This document shows, one piece after another, positions 17,692 to 27,058 of a stretch of DNA of 64,000 nucleotides (position 1 is the stretch's first letter; each line of letters begins with the position of its first letter). The notes below the pieces were generated by a model. That model was given only the letters and a program-made list of their open reading frames with translations, did not search any database and was not told where the DNA came from. Source of the stretch: an uncultured Bacteroides sp. (lineage in GTDB: Bacteria; Bacteroidota; Bacteroidia; Bacteroidales; Bacteroidaceae); the NCBI RefSeq assembly GCF_958445495.1, contig NZ_CAUCSQ010000013.1, positions 1 through 64,000 of the forward strand, read 5' to 3'. The position numbers and the translations under genes are program-made.

Positions 17692-20600
17692 ATGGAAAAT
17701 GATCGTTTATCCAACAAAGCAGGATGGCTTAAATATTCACTGCTTTGTCTATTAAGTTGTCCATTGTCTGTCATAACTGCCAACGAACTAAAGGGCACAG
17801 AGACACCACTGGCAATTACTAACCTGACAACCCGTGACATCCAAGTTCAGAACAATCTTCTGGAGATTCAACAGAACGGCAGAAAACGGACTCTTACAGG
17901 AACCGTGACAGATGAGACGGACGGTACTCCTATTGTCGGTGCCAACATTGTTATCAAAGACTCAAAAACCGGTGTAATTACCGATTTGGAAGGACGTTTC
18001 TCCATTCCCATCAATGAAAAAGGAGGAACGTTGGAAATCAGCTACATCGGCTACAAAAAACAAAGTGTCTATATCACCGACCAGGGTTTCATCAATGTAA
18101 AGCTGGTTCCGGACAATGAGATGTTGAGTGAAGTAGTCATTGTCGGAGCCGGTACGCAAAAGAAAATCTCCGTAACAGGAGCCATAACTTCTGTCAAAGG
18201 AACAACTTTAAAATCTCCAAGTTCTTCATTAACAAACAGCATTGCAGGAAAACTGGCAGGTGTTGTCTCCACTGCCAGTAGCGGTGAACCGGGTTCCACA
18301 TCCTCCTTCTATATCCGTGGTATCGGCACATTCGGAGGAGTATCCACCCCTTTAATATTATTGGACGGTGTAGAAATTTCCTCAGGCGACCTGGATCGTA
18401 TCCCGTCAGAATCCATTGAAAGCTTCTCAATATTAAAAGATGCATCTGCCACCGCCATTTATGGAGCACGCGGAGCAAACGGAGTCATGCTGGTAACCAC
18501 TAAAGACGGCGAAGTCAACCAACGTGCCAAGATAAACGTTACAGTAGAAGCATCTTTACAGAAACCTATGAAATTCGTCGATTACGTAGACGGAGGCACT
18601 TGGATGGAAATATACAATGAAGCTGCAATAGCCCGTGACAAAGAGCCCCGTTATTCCCAGGAAGATATTGATATGACCCGCAGCCATAAATATCCCTATC
18701 GTTATCCCGATGTAAACTGGCAGGACATTATGTTCAAAAACCAGACATGGAATGAACGCGCCAACATCAATGTATCCGGCGGAGGTTCTAAAATAACCTA
18801 TTATATGAGCATACAAGCCAATCATGACACTGGTATGCTAGATACCCCCAAAACATACTCATACGACAACAACATTGACCGTTGGAATTACATCTTCCAG
18901 AATAACCTGACATATAAGTTGACTTCCACAACTAAAATAGGCTTAAAAATGAACGCCCAAATCGGTAAATTGAAAGGCCCCGGCTATTCAACAACAGACT
19001 TATTCGGTGCAGCCCGTGACGTAGCTCCGATACTCTTTCCGGCAACTTTCCCCGCCCAGTCAGACGACACCCATATCCGGTTCGGTAGTGACATTCTTTC
19101 CGGTTCGGAACTATATACCAATCCTTACGCCAAAATGTTAAGTTCCTTCAAGGAAGAGAACTATAACACCCTAAACACAGTCATGAATATAGAACAAGGA
19201 TTAGACTTCATCACCAAAGGTCTGAAATTTACAGCATTAGTCAATTTCAAGAACTGGTCCTCATCTAATTTCACCCGCAGCATTGCCCCTTATTATTACC
19301 GCATGATGAACAGTACATGGGACCCCGACAATCCGGACTCATACGAACTGGAACGTCTGGGAGACTCCGGTGACGACTATATCACAGAAAAAGACAACGG
19401 ATACAGCTCCAACAGTACATTCTATTTCGATGCCCGTTTAGACTACAACCGTACTTTTGGGAGCCATTCCGTATCAGGAATGTTAATGTATATGCAACGC
19501 GAAAATCGTTCAAGTGTACGTCCCAACAGACTGCAAGGTTTATCTGGCCGTTTCACCTATGATTACCAGCACAAATACTTGGCAGAATTCAATTTCGGTT
19601 ATAACGGAAGCGAGCGTTTGTTAAAAGAAGACCGTTTCGAATTCTTTCCTGCCATGTCTTTAGGTTGGGTGATCAGTGAAGAAAAGTTCTGGGAACCGAT
19701 AAAGAAACATGTGAACTACTTAAAATTCCGCGGTTCTTATGGAATCGTAGGAAGTGACCAAATGGACGATGGTGCAGGACATTACCTATACGTCAGCCAA
19801 ATCGGTCTTTCAGGCGGAGGTTACCATACCGGATTCGATGGAGAATTTAATCAGAATGGACCTTCATTCGGTTCATTCGGAGTAGAAGGCGCTTGCTGGG
19901 AACGTGTAAACAAACTAGACATAGGTATCGATATGGAACTATTCAACCAACTGAACATCACCTTTGATTATTTCTTTGACCACCGTCACAAGATACTTAT
20001 GAAACGCGGTTCATGGCCTACCCTATTGGGCTACTTCGGAACAACCCCCTGGAGTAATATCGGTGAAGTAGACAATAAAGGTATAGAACTCAGTTTAAAC
20101 TGGCACAAAGAAATCATCAAAGACTTAAATGTAGACCTACGTACCAATTTCACGTACAACAGAAATAAATACGTTTATTATGACGAACCTAATTACGAAG
20201 CCGTATGGAAGAAAAAAACCGGGCAACCTCTAAGCATATCATGGGGATATATTGCAGAAGGTTATTTCCAGAATCAAGAAGAAATTGACAACGGTCCGGA
20301 TCAAAGCGGGTTAGGTAGCCAAGTGAAACCGGGCGATATCAAATATCGTGATGTGAACGGTGACGGTAAAATCAGTGACGATGATAAAGTGATGCTATCC
20401 TCTTTCGGCTCCATGCCACGTATCCAATACGGTTTAGGACTGAACCTGACATATAAGAAACTTGACTTCGGTGTATTTTTCAACGGTTCGGCCCAACGTA
20501 AAATCATGATTAACGACGCCATGACAGAATTCGGCGAAAGAAATAATAACGTCATGCAATGGATAGCCGACAGCCACTGGTCCATAGACAATCCAAACCC

Positions 20601-20862
20601 GGATGCAGTTTTTCCCAGGCTGGGATTAAGCAAGACAGACATTGAGAATAACAAACAAGCAAGCAGCCACTGGTTGCGTAACGGAAACTTCATCCGTTTC
20701 AAAACACTGGAAGTAGGTTACTCATTTCCCCATTGCCGTGTTTATTTCAGCGGAGACAATCTGGCGGTATGGAGTCCTTTCAAACTCTGGGATCCGGAAC
20801 TCAGTTGGAATGCCTACCCGCTGCAACGCACTTTCAATTTCGGTGTACAATTAAATTTCTAA
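17692..20862 (+). CDS. SusC-like TonB-dependent outer-membrane glycan importer
   Basis: A 1056-residue SusC/RagA family transporter. Order: signal region (about 1-31), a carboxypeptidase-regulatory-like Ig domain (about 68-150; LTGTVTDETDGTPIVGANIVIKD), a TonB plug (about 165-270; FSILKDASATAIYGARGANGV is the SusC signature), and a beta-barrel ending in Phe (NFGVQLNF). No STN domain is present, consistent with regulation by the HTCS rather than by an anti-sigma factor. It pairs with the SusD gene 18 nt downstream and would carry oligosaccharides cut at the surface into the periplasm. Confidence 0.96.
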   Translation: MENDRLSNKAGWLKYSLLCLLSCPLSVITANELKGTETPLAITNLTTRDIQVQNNLLEIQQNGRKRTLTGTVTDETDGTPIVGANIVIKDSKTGVITDLEGRFSIPINEKGGTLEISYIGYKKQSVYITDQGFINVKLVPDNEMLSEVVIVGAGTQKKISVTGAITSVKGTTLKSPSSSLTNSIAGKLAGVVSTASSGEPGSTSSFYIRGIGTFGGVSTPLILLDGVEISSGDLDRIPSESIESFSILKDASATAIYGARGANGVMLVTTKDGEVNQRAKINVTVEASLQKPMKFVDYVDGGTWMEIYNEAAIARDKEPRYSQEDIDMTRSHKYPYRYPDVNWQDIMFKNQTWNERANINVSGGGSKITYYMSIQANHDTGMLDTPKTYSYDNNIDRWNYIFQNNLTYKLTSTTKIGLKMNAQIGKLKGPGYSTTDLFGAARDVAPILFPATFPAQSDDTHIRFGSDILSGSELYTNPYAKMLSSFKEENYNTLNTVMNIEQGLDFITKGLKFTALVNFKNWSSSNFTRSIAPYYYRMMNSTWDPDNPDSYELERLGDSGDDYITEKDNGYSSNSTFYFDARLDYNRTFGSHSVSGMLMYMQRENRSSVRPNRLQGLSGRFTYDYQHKYLAEFNFGYNGSERLLKEDRFEFFPAMSLGWVISEEKFWEPIKKHVNYLKFRGSYGIVGSDQMDDGAGHYLYVSQIGLSGGGYHTGFDGEFNQNGPSFGSFGVEGACWERVNKLDIGIDMELFNQLNITFDYFFDHRHKILMKRGSWPTLLGYFGTTPWSNIGEVDNKGIELSLNWHKEIIKDLNVDLRTNFTYNRNKYVYYDEPNYEAVWKKKTGQPLSISWGYIAEGYFQNQEEIDNGPDQSGLGSQVKPGDIKYRDVNGDGKISDDDKVMLSSFGSMPRIQYGLGLNLTYKKLDFGVFFNGSAQRKIMINDAMTEFGERNNNVMQWIADSHWSIDNPNPDAVFPRLGLSKTDIENNKQASSHWLRNGNFIRFKTLEVGYSFPHCRVYFSGDNLAVWSPFKLWDPELSWNAYPLQRTFNFGVQLNF

Positions 20863-20880
20863 CATGTAATATTTAACAAT

Positions 20881-22824
20881 ATGAAAAAACATACTATAAA
20901 AAAGATAGTATTACGTACTATTCTGCCTTTAGGCATATTCGCATCATGTGACTACTTAGATGTTGTTCCGCCCGAACAGCCGGAAACCAAAGATACAATG
21001 GTTGATGCTACAGATGCCGTCAACTTCATCAACTCCTGTTATATTGCAGTAGAATCTTGTGCTCCTTTCGTTTATACTACATACGAATGGTCTACCGACG
21101 AATCCGTAGACCCTCCCTTATGGAACGGAAACAATCAAAAAACAGCCTGGAATTTATGGTCTCCTACAGATGCCGGTGGTTATTGGGACGGTTATTATAA
21201 CTATAACGGACATTGCCACATGTTTTTGAATATCCTGGCAGAGAACAATCCGCGTGGCGCAACAGAGGCGGACAAAGCACGTTGGAGGTCGGAAGCCGAA
21301 TTCCTCAAAGCCTATTACCACTCCCGGCTACTAGCCATGTACGGTCCCATCCCCATCGTAGACCAACGCCTTCCTCAATCAACCATGCCGGAAGACATGC
21401 CTGGCCGTTCACATTATGACTATGTCGTAGACTATATCGTAAAAAAATTGGATGAAGCCACCCCCAACCTGCCGGCGACAGGTAACGCTGACGATTGGGG
21501 CCGTGCCACCTCTACAGCCGCCAAAGCTATCAAAGGACGTGTACTTCTCTACGCGGCATCCGATTTATGGAATGGGAAGTTCCCTTATCCCGATTGGAAA
21601 AACACAAATTATGAAACTCCCGGATACGGCAAGGAATTAGTCAGCCATACATATGACCCACAAAAATGGGAACGTGCCTTGGAGGCAAATTTAGACGCCT
21701 TGAAATATGCAGAAAATGAAGGCGGACGTTCATTGGTAGATATGGATAACCTCCCCCGTACCCTGGCAGATGTCCCCATTCCATATATTCCGGGCGTAGA
21801 TACAAGTACGCCGGAAGGCCAAGAATTCGCCCAAAGAGTATTGATGCTACGCAGTATTATCAATTCCGACGAAAATGACGGAAACAAAGAAATCATTTGG
21901 GGAGTATTTATGCAAGGTGACAACGGTGACAGGCAATGGATAAATTTTGCAACATGGCCCAAACGCATATTGCAATATAACAACAACTGGATAGACGGCT
22001 GGTGCGCTATTTCACCAACCCTCTATACTTCAGAACACTACTATACGAAAAACGGGAAACTACCCGAAAAAGACTCGGAGTTTCCACAAAAAAACGAATG
22101 GCTTACTTCAGCCAACCTGAATGACCGCTCAGAAATCATTAAATTGAACGTAAACCGAGAACCGCGTTTCTATGCCAACCTATCATTTGACGGTGACGAC
22201 TACTCACCAATCATGTGCGACGGTTCACCTTTACGCATCAATCTGCGGGATGCTAATAAGCAGGGATATAATTATGACCTCTTTTACAGAGATTATACAG
22301 TTACAGGATATTTCAGTAAGAAATATACCGCACCCGAAATCCGCATCTCTTCAGTCACAGGTAAAGATAACCGTAAGAATTATGCAAAACCGCTCTTCCG
22401 CCTAGCTGAACTTTATCTCAACGTGGCCGAGTGTTATGCAGCCTTAGGAGACAATAAGAACGCCATTAAATACCTGAATCCCATCCGTAAACGCGCCGGC
22501 ATACCGGAACTCACCGAATCGGATGTAACAGGTGACATGTCCATGATGGATTGGGTACGTAATGAACGTTTCATCGAACTCTGGGGAGAAGGACACCGTT
22601 TCTATGACGTACGCCGTTGGATGATTGCACCTCAAGTATTGAGAGCCAGCGTACGGGAAGGGCTGAATGTGCAAGGTGCGGGAATGAACCCCACATTCAA
22701 CGAACTGAACCAACGTACTGTCGTCAACCAGCAATTCCAATGGAGCAACCGTATGTACCTATGGCCCATCAAATCAGATGAGATTTACAATAATCCACAA
22801 TTAGTGCAAGCCCCAGAATATTAA
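20881..22824 (+). CDS. SusD/RagB-like surface glycan-binding lipoprotein
   Basis: A 647-residue SusD family lipoprotein. The signal ends in IFASC (Cys at about residue 23). The TPR-containing N-terminal part is followed by a C-terminal SusD block with LAELYLNVAECYAALGD (about 505-521) and NERFIELWGEGHRFYDVRRW (about 560-579), a strongly conserved motif. At 647 residues it is longer than the usual 500-570, with extra loops between about 250 and 420. It caps the SusC barrel and binds the target polysaccharide. The gene lies 18 nt after susC. Confidence 0.95.
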   Translation: MKKHTIKKIVLRTILPLGIFASCDYLDVVPPEQPETKDTMVDATDAVNFINSCYIAVESCAPFVYTTYEWSTDESVDPPLWNGNNQKTAWNLWSPTDAGGYWDGYYNYNGHCHMFLNILAENNPRGATEADKARWRSEAEFLKAYYHSRLLAMYGPIPIVDQRLPQSTMPEDMPGRSHYDYVVDYIVKKLDEATPNLPATGNADDWGRATSTAAKAIKGRVLLYAASDLWNGKFPYPDWKNTNYETPGYGKELVSHTYDPQKWERALEANLDALKYAENEGGRSLVDMDNLPRTLADVPIPYIPGVDTSTPEGQEFAQRVLMLRSIINSDENDGNKEIIWGVFMQGDNGDRQWINFATWPKRILQYNNNWIDGWCAISPTLYTSEHYYTKNGKLPEKDSEFPQKNEWLTSANLNDRSEIIKLNVNREPRFYANLSFDGDDYSPIMCDGSPLRINLRDANKQGYNYDLFYRDYTVTGYFSKKYTAPEIRISSVTGKDNRKNYAKPLFRLAELYLNVAECYAALGDNKNAIKYLNPIRKRAGIPELTESDVTGDMSMMDWVRNERFIELWGEGHRFYDVRRWMIAPQVLRASVREGLNVQGAGMNPTFNELNQRTVVNQQFQWSNRMYLWPIKSDEIYNNPQLVQAPEY

Positions 22825-22845
22825 TGCCAATTAAAGTAACAAAAT

Positions 22846-24195
22846 ATGAAAAAGATTGCATATTTATCATTATTGACGAGCTGCCTGATTAGTTTAGGCG
22901 CCTGTGAAGGTTCGGAATATGACCTTGAAAACCAGGTACCGGAGAAATTCCACAAAATACTATACCTAAGTATCAGCGGCAAACAAGAGGTAACCCTATA
23001 TAATACAGACGAAGATAACACCTACTCATTCTCTGTTATCAAGGCAGGAAGTGACCCCACCCTAAATGCTACGGCCGACATTACCGTATTGACCCAAGAA
23101 GAAGTAGACCGGCAATATAGTGATTTAGAAGGCGTCAATTATAAAGTAATCGGTTCCAATGCCTATTCACTGGATAAGACCCAACTGAATTTCTCCGCAG
23201 AAGACGACTACCAACTAGTCAACTTGTTCTTGAAACCCAGGGAAGTCATGACTGCAATTGAAAGTAATCCCAGTGCCGTATGGGTACTTCCAATCTATAT
23301 CAACAGCGAGAACGACTCTATTAACGTCAATAAAAATCAACTATTTTTACAACTGAAAGAAGTCGTCACACCTACTATCGGATTTGAAGATTCCTATGTA
23401 AATGTAAAAGCATACACATACGGGCTCGTCTCAACAATCTCCGAAAAAATCCCATTCAAGCTAGACACTAGCAACAAGTGGGATATAGAGTGTGGATTCG
23501 TAGTAGATAATGAGTACATTAGCCAATACAATAGTGCCAACGGAACTATCTTCCAGGAACTTCCGGAAAACTCCTATTCATTTGCAAATTCGATGACACT
23601 CCCTAATGGAACAACAGAAACAAATCTGGCAATTGAAGTAAAAGGAGAGCAACTGGAACCGGGTGATTATATGTTACCTATCCGAATCAATAACGTCTCA
23701 CAATTTGAGATATCATCTACTAATGCCTTATATCCAATGGCTATCCGGATTATGGGAACATTATTGGACCGCACCGGCTGGACAGCAGAAGCGAATACAG
23801 TGGAAGAAACCGGTGAACTTGGACAAAATAGCGGACCTGCCGACCGAGTATTGGATGGTGATCTAAAAACATACTGGCATTCTATATGGAGTAACGGTCA
23901 ATATCACGATCTACCCCACGAATTAATTATTGATGCTCAAAAAGAACACACATTCACCCAATTTGCTCTAGTACAGAGAGAAGGATCTAATTACGTAAAA
24001 GCAGGCAAATTCCTAATAAGTTCAGATAAAGAACACTGGGAAACGGTAGGAAGTTTCTCCCTGAAGCAAGAAAGTGGATCTCAAGTATTCGGCATTATCC
24101 CTACAAAAGGACGTTATTTTAAAGTTCTAATAACCGAAAGTTATAGTGGAACCAATTCAGCCTTAGCTGAAGTATATGCATATGGACTTAAATAA
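22846..24195 (+). CDS. DUF1735/discoidin surface glycan-binding lipoprotein (SusE-position)
   Basis: A 449-residue lipoprotein (lipobox LGAC, Cys20). The N-terminal half holds one or two DUF1735 Ig-like domains (about 35-150 and 170-290), and a discoidin/F5-8 type C domain (about 305-449; AEANTVEETGELGQNSGPAD, then LDGDLKTYWHS) closes the protein. Proteins of this build directly downstream of SusD act as surface glycan-binding proteins. The discoidin domain suggests binding of a terminal sugar such as galactose, by analogy with CBM32. A hairpin in the 82-nt gap after it separates the transport genes from the enzyme genes. Confidence 0.87.
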   Translation: MKKIAYLSLLTSCLISLGACEGSEYDLENQVPEKFHKILYLSISGKQEVTLYNTDEDNTYSFSVIKAGSDPTLNATADITVLTQEEVDRQYSDLEGVNYKVIGSNAYSLDKTQLNFSAEDDYQLVNLFLKPREVMTAIESNPSAVWVLPIYINSENDSINVNKNQLFLQLKEVVTPTIGFEDSYVNVKAYTYGLVSTISEKIPFKLDTSNKWDIECGFVVDNEYISQYNSANGTIFQELPENSYSFANSMTLPNGTTETNLAIEVKGEQLEPGDYMLPIRINNVSQFEISSTNALYPMAIRIMGTLLDRTGWTAEANTVEETGELGQNSGPADRVLDGDLKTYWHSIWSNGQYHDLPHELIIDAQKEHTFTQFALVQREGSNYVKAGKFLISSDKEHWETVGSFSLKQESGSQVFGIIPTKGRYFKVLITESYSGTNSALAEVYAYGLK

Positions 24196-24209
24196 TGTAT
24201 AACCAATTT

Positions 24210-24258
24210 AAAGAAAGTGGGAGATTACAAGATTAGTTTTGTAATATCCCCTTTCTTT
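24210..24258 (+). terminator. imperfect hairpin between SGBP and GH76
   Basis: AAAGAAAGTGGGAGATTACAA (first arm, 24210-24230, with small mismatches) pairs with TTGTAATATCCCCTTTCTTT downstream. There is no strong T-run. Likely a partial terminator or mRNA stabiliser that raises SusCD over enzyme expression. Confidence 0.5.
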
Positions 24259-24277
24259 AATTAATCCGTTTTATAAA

Positions 24278-25507
24278 ATGAAAAAACTAATAGGACTTTT
24301 TATTTGTTTATTTACGCTTTTACCGATTTCATGCAGCGGAGAAGATAACAAACCGATTGAACCACCAACAGACAATCCAGATCCCACCCCAAATCCGGAC
24401 CCGACTCCGGAAGAAGACGATGAAATTCCACCATCCATCGCCGATAGCTCATTCTATTACTATAATAAAGCATTCTTACTTGAGAAAAACAATAGTAAAG
24501 ACGGACTTACTTATTATCGAGAAAACCAGACTTCCAACCATTGGGCTTACTTCTGGAATCAAGCCCTGATTATACTAATGGTCGAAGACCGTTACGAATG
24601 CCGGAAAGATGAATCTTTAAAGCCGTTACTTACCAACCTACTGGATGCCTTCCGTCAACATGAGAAAAATCCCCAAACCAACGATATAATGGACTGGACC
24701 TGGAATGACTTCCAAGACGACTTACTATGGGCCGGACTTGCCTTCATACGAGGTTATCAAATCACAGGTAACGAACGATTCTTGGAACAAGCAAAGTGGG
24801 ACTGGGAATTTCTCTACAACCGCGGATATGATACAGCACTTGGTGGTGGTCTTTGGTGGAGTATTGACAAAGCCGATAAGTCAGGATTAAGCAACAACCC
24901 AGCCATATCTATGGCTTGTTACCTTTATGAAGCGACTGGAAACCAAACATATCTGAATCAAGCAAAAGACATTTACAATTGGGTATATACTACACTACGT
25001 GAACCGAATGGAGCCGTTGACGAGAAAATCAGCAAAGACGGAGTAAGACCGCGTTCTTATAACGTCTATAACGTAGGAGCCTTTATCGAAGCAGCCAATG
25101 CATTATATCGTATAACTAAAAATGAAATCTATGCCCAACATGCTAAAGAATCCATTCAGTTTGTAATGAGAGATAAAGTAGATGAAAACGGAATAATGTC
25201 GAAGTGGCATCGCGATGGTACATGGCAATCAGAGTTTGCACGGGGTATGGGATTATTCGTGAAAGATAATAATTTATGGGATTACCAAGCAGACTATACC
25301 TCTGAGAGAAAACCAATCACCTACTATGAATGGATGCATAAGAATGCTATTGCTGCTTGGGAAACACGTGAACGAGTTAACAACATCACCTTTAATGAAT
25401 GGGCGAAGCAAACGCCGTTAATACCGGAAACAGGAAAAACGTGGACAGCAATGGAAATGGTAAGTGCCGTAGTAATGACACAGGTAACCCCGGATGAAAA
25501 ACCATAA
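24278..25507 (+). CDS. GH76 alpha-1,6-mannanase lipoprotein, divergent
   Basis: A 409-residue GH76 enzyme, only distantly related to the other two in the window. The lipobox is LPISC (Cys19). An acidic/proline linker follows (about 23-52; repeated NPDPTP), as is usual for surface-exposed Bacteroides enzymes, so an endo-acting cell-surface enzyme is inferred. The catalytic pair is Asp147-Asp148 in FQDDLLWAGLAF. GGGLWWS (about 189-195) and the repeated YLNQAKDIYNWV-type helices fit the (alpha/alpha)6 barrel. It lies in the SusCD operon, and its 3' end is close to the SGNH gene, whose RBS lies just after the stop. Confidence 0.9.
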   Translation: MKKLIGLFICLFTLLPISCSGEDNKPIEPPTDNPDPTPNPDPTPEEDDEIPPSIADSSFYYYNKAFLLEKNNSKDGLTYYRENQTSNHWAYFWNQALIILMVEDRYECRKDESLKPLLTNLLDAFRQHEKNPQTNDIMDWTWNDFQDDLLWAGLAFIRGYQITGNERFLEQAKWDWEFLYNRGYDTALGGGLWWSIDKADKSGLSNNPAISMACYLYEATGNQTYLNQAKDIYNWVYTTLREPNGAVDEKISKDGVRPRSYNVYNVGAFIEAANALYRITKNEIYAQHAKESIQFVMRDKVDENGIMSKWHRDGTWQSEFARGMGLFVKDNNLWDYQADYTSERKPITYYEWMHKNAIAAWETRERVNNITFNEWAKQTPLIPETGKTWTAMEMVSAVVMTQVTPDEKP

Positions 25508-25520
25508 AATAAAGGATGAT

Positions 25521-27053
25521 ATGACAAAAAGATGGAGTTTACTGCTTTACTTTGCATTTAGCATGCTCTCGACAGCATGCAGCAGTAACGAAGATACGCA
25601 AAAGCAAGAGCCATCCACCCCAGAAGTGGACGAAGTCGTAGCAAGAGCCCAACAACCGATCAAGATTGTTTGTGTAGGCAACAGCATCACAGAGGGATTT
25701 GGGAACACCTGCCAGGAAAAAGCCTGGCCGGGACAATTGGGTAAACTACTAGGAAGCGACTATACAGTCCTCAATTGCGGTGTGAGTGGTACAACGATGT
25801 TCAAAAATAGCGATGCCCCTTATTGGAATACCGACCGTTTTGTTAAAGCAAAAGAAGCGAATCCGCAAATCCTGATTATTGCTTTAGGAACAAACGATGC
25901 TGATCCCTGGCGTTGGAACCAGTTGAAAGAAGAGTTCAAGCCTAACTATCTGGATATGGTAGCAGAATTCAGACAAAATGGAAAAGATCCTATCATCTAT
26001 GTCTGCCTGGCACCACCTTTGTTCGGACCGGATAAAGCTCCTCAAAACCAAATGGTCGAAACAGAACTCATCCCTCGTGTGAAAGAAATAGCCGGAGAAA
26101 TCGGAGCGTATATTATCGACTTTCATCAACCATTGTTAGGTGCAAGTAAAGAATTCCCGGATAACGTACACCCGGATGATGCCGGCTCTGCTCTTATGGC
26201 ACAAATTGCGTATAACAAGATAAAGGATGCGCAAGTCATTAAGCCAAACATTTCCGTAACCAAAGGTGAAATAATAAAAGAAAGCATAGCCGTAGTAGAA
26301 AAAGGAAGTACAGTCACTTTCAAACCGGAACCGGCAAAAGGTAATTGGAAATGGAACGGACCACAAGGGTTTACCTCCACCGACCGGATTATTAAACTGG
26401 AGAATGTACAACGCGGAGGTACATATACTGCCGTCTACACAGATATGACAGGCAACCGGAGCATTATTAACTTCCTAGTTTCCATCAAGGGCGAACAAGG
26501 TAGCACTATTACTCCCCAAGTGCAGGATATGCAGGGAAGATGGGCCAAAAGCAGCTTCATACGTGTTAATCCAGGGGGAAATGTAACTCTTGCACCAGAA
26601 GTAGAAAATGAAAAAGACGGTTCGTGGGCATGGACTGGTCCGGAAAACTTTTTTGCCGGCACACGAGAAGTCCGTTTACAAACTGTACTTCCTACACAAG
26701 CCGGCAAATATACTGCTACATATACGGACGATTATGGACGCCAAAGTTCTATAGACTTTACCATAGCAGTGGAGGGAACTACCATCTGTCCTGAATTGAT
26801 ATCTTATATTAATTACGGCGGATGGAAGAACGTTAGTGAAATGGAGGTAAAAGAGGGCGACAGTGTAACCTTCGGACCACATCCATCTAATGGTGACTGG
26901 CATTGGGAAGGTCCGGACGGTTTTACTTCCGACCGTCGCGAAGCTACCGTTTCCAACTTCAACAGCCAAAAGGCAGGTGAATACATCGGTACATTCACCA
27001 ACGCTGCCGGATGTCGGGTGGAATTGAACATCACTTTGAAACTAAAGAAATAA
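25521..27053 (+). CDS. SGNH/GDSL esterase lipoprotein with three Ig-like repeats
   Basis: A 510-residue lipoprotein; the start at 25521 (MTKRWSLLLYFAF) is preferred over 25494 because it gives a standard signal with lipobox Cys20 and an AAAGGA ribosome site. The SGNH hydrolase domain spans about 42-235: GNSIT (nucleophile Ser55), GTNDADP (Asn of block III) and DNVHP (Asp214, His217). Three Ig/PKD-like repeats of about 80 residues follow, each with a xWxWxGPxxF core (near 272, 365 and 450). The likely role is deacylation (often deacetylation) of a decorated glycan, with the repeats as spacers or binding modules. The substrate is not known. Confidence 0.85.
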   Translation: MTKRWSLLLYFAFSMLSTACSSNEDTQKQEPSTPEVDEVVARAQQPIKIVCVGNSITEGFGNTCQEKAWPGQLGKLLGSDYTVLNCGVSGTTMFKNSDAPYWNTDRFVKAKEANPQILIIALGTNDADPWRWNQLKEEFKPNYLDMVAEFRQNGKDPIIYVCLAPPLFGPDKAPQNQMVETELIPRVKEIAGEIGAYIIDFHQPLLGASKEFPDNVHPDDAGSALMAQIAYNKIKDAQVIKPNISVTKGEIIKESIAVVEKGSTVTFKPEPAKGNWKWNGPQGFTSTDRIIKLENVQRGGTYTAVYTDMTGNRSIINFLVSIKGEQGSTITPQVQDMQGRWAKSSFIRVNPGGNVTLAPEVENEKDGSWAWTGPENFFAGTREVRLQTVLPTQAGKYTATYTDDYGRQSSIDFTIAVEGTTICPELISYINYGGWKNVSEMEVKEGDSVTFGPHPSNGDWHWEGPDGFTSDRREATVSNFNSQKAGEYIGTFTNAAGCRVELNITLKLKK

Positions 27054-27058
27054 CAAAG

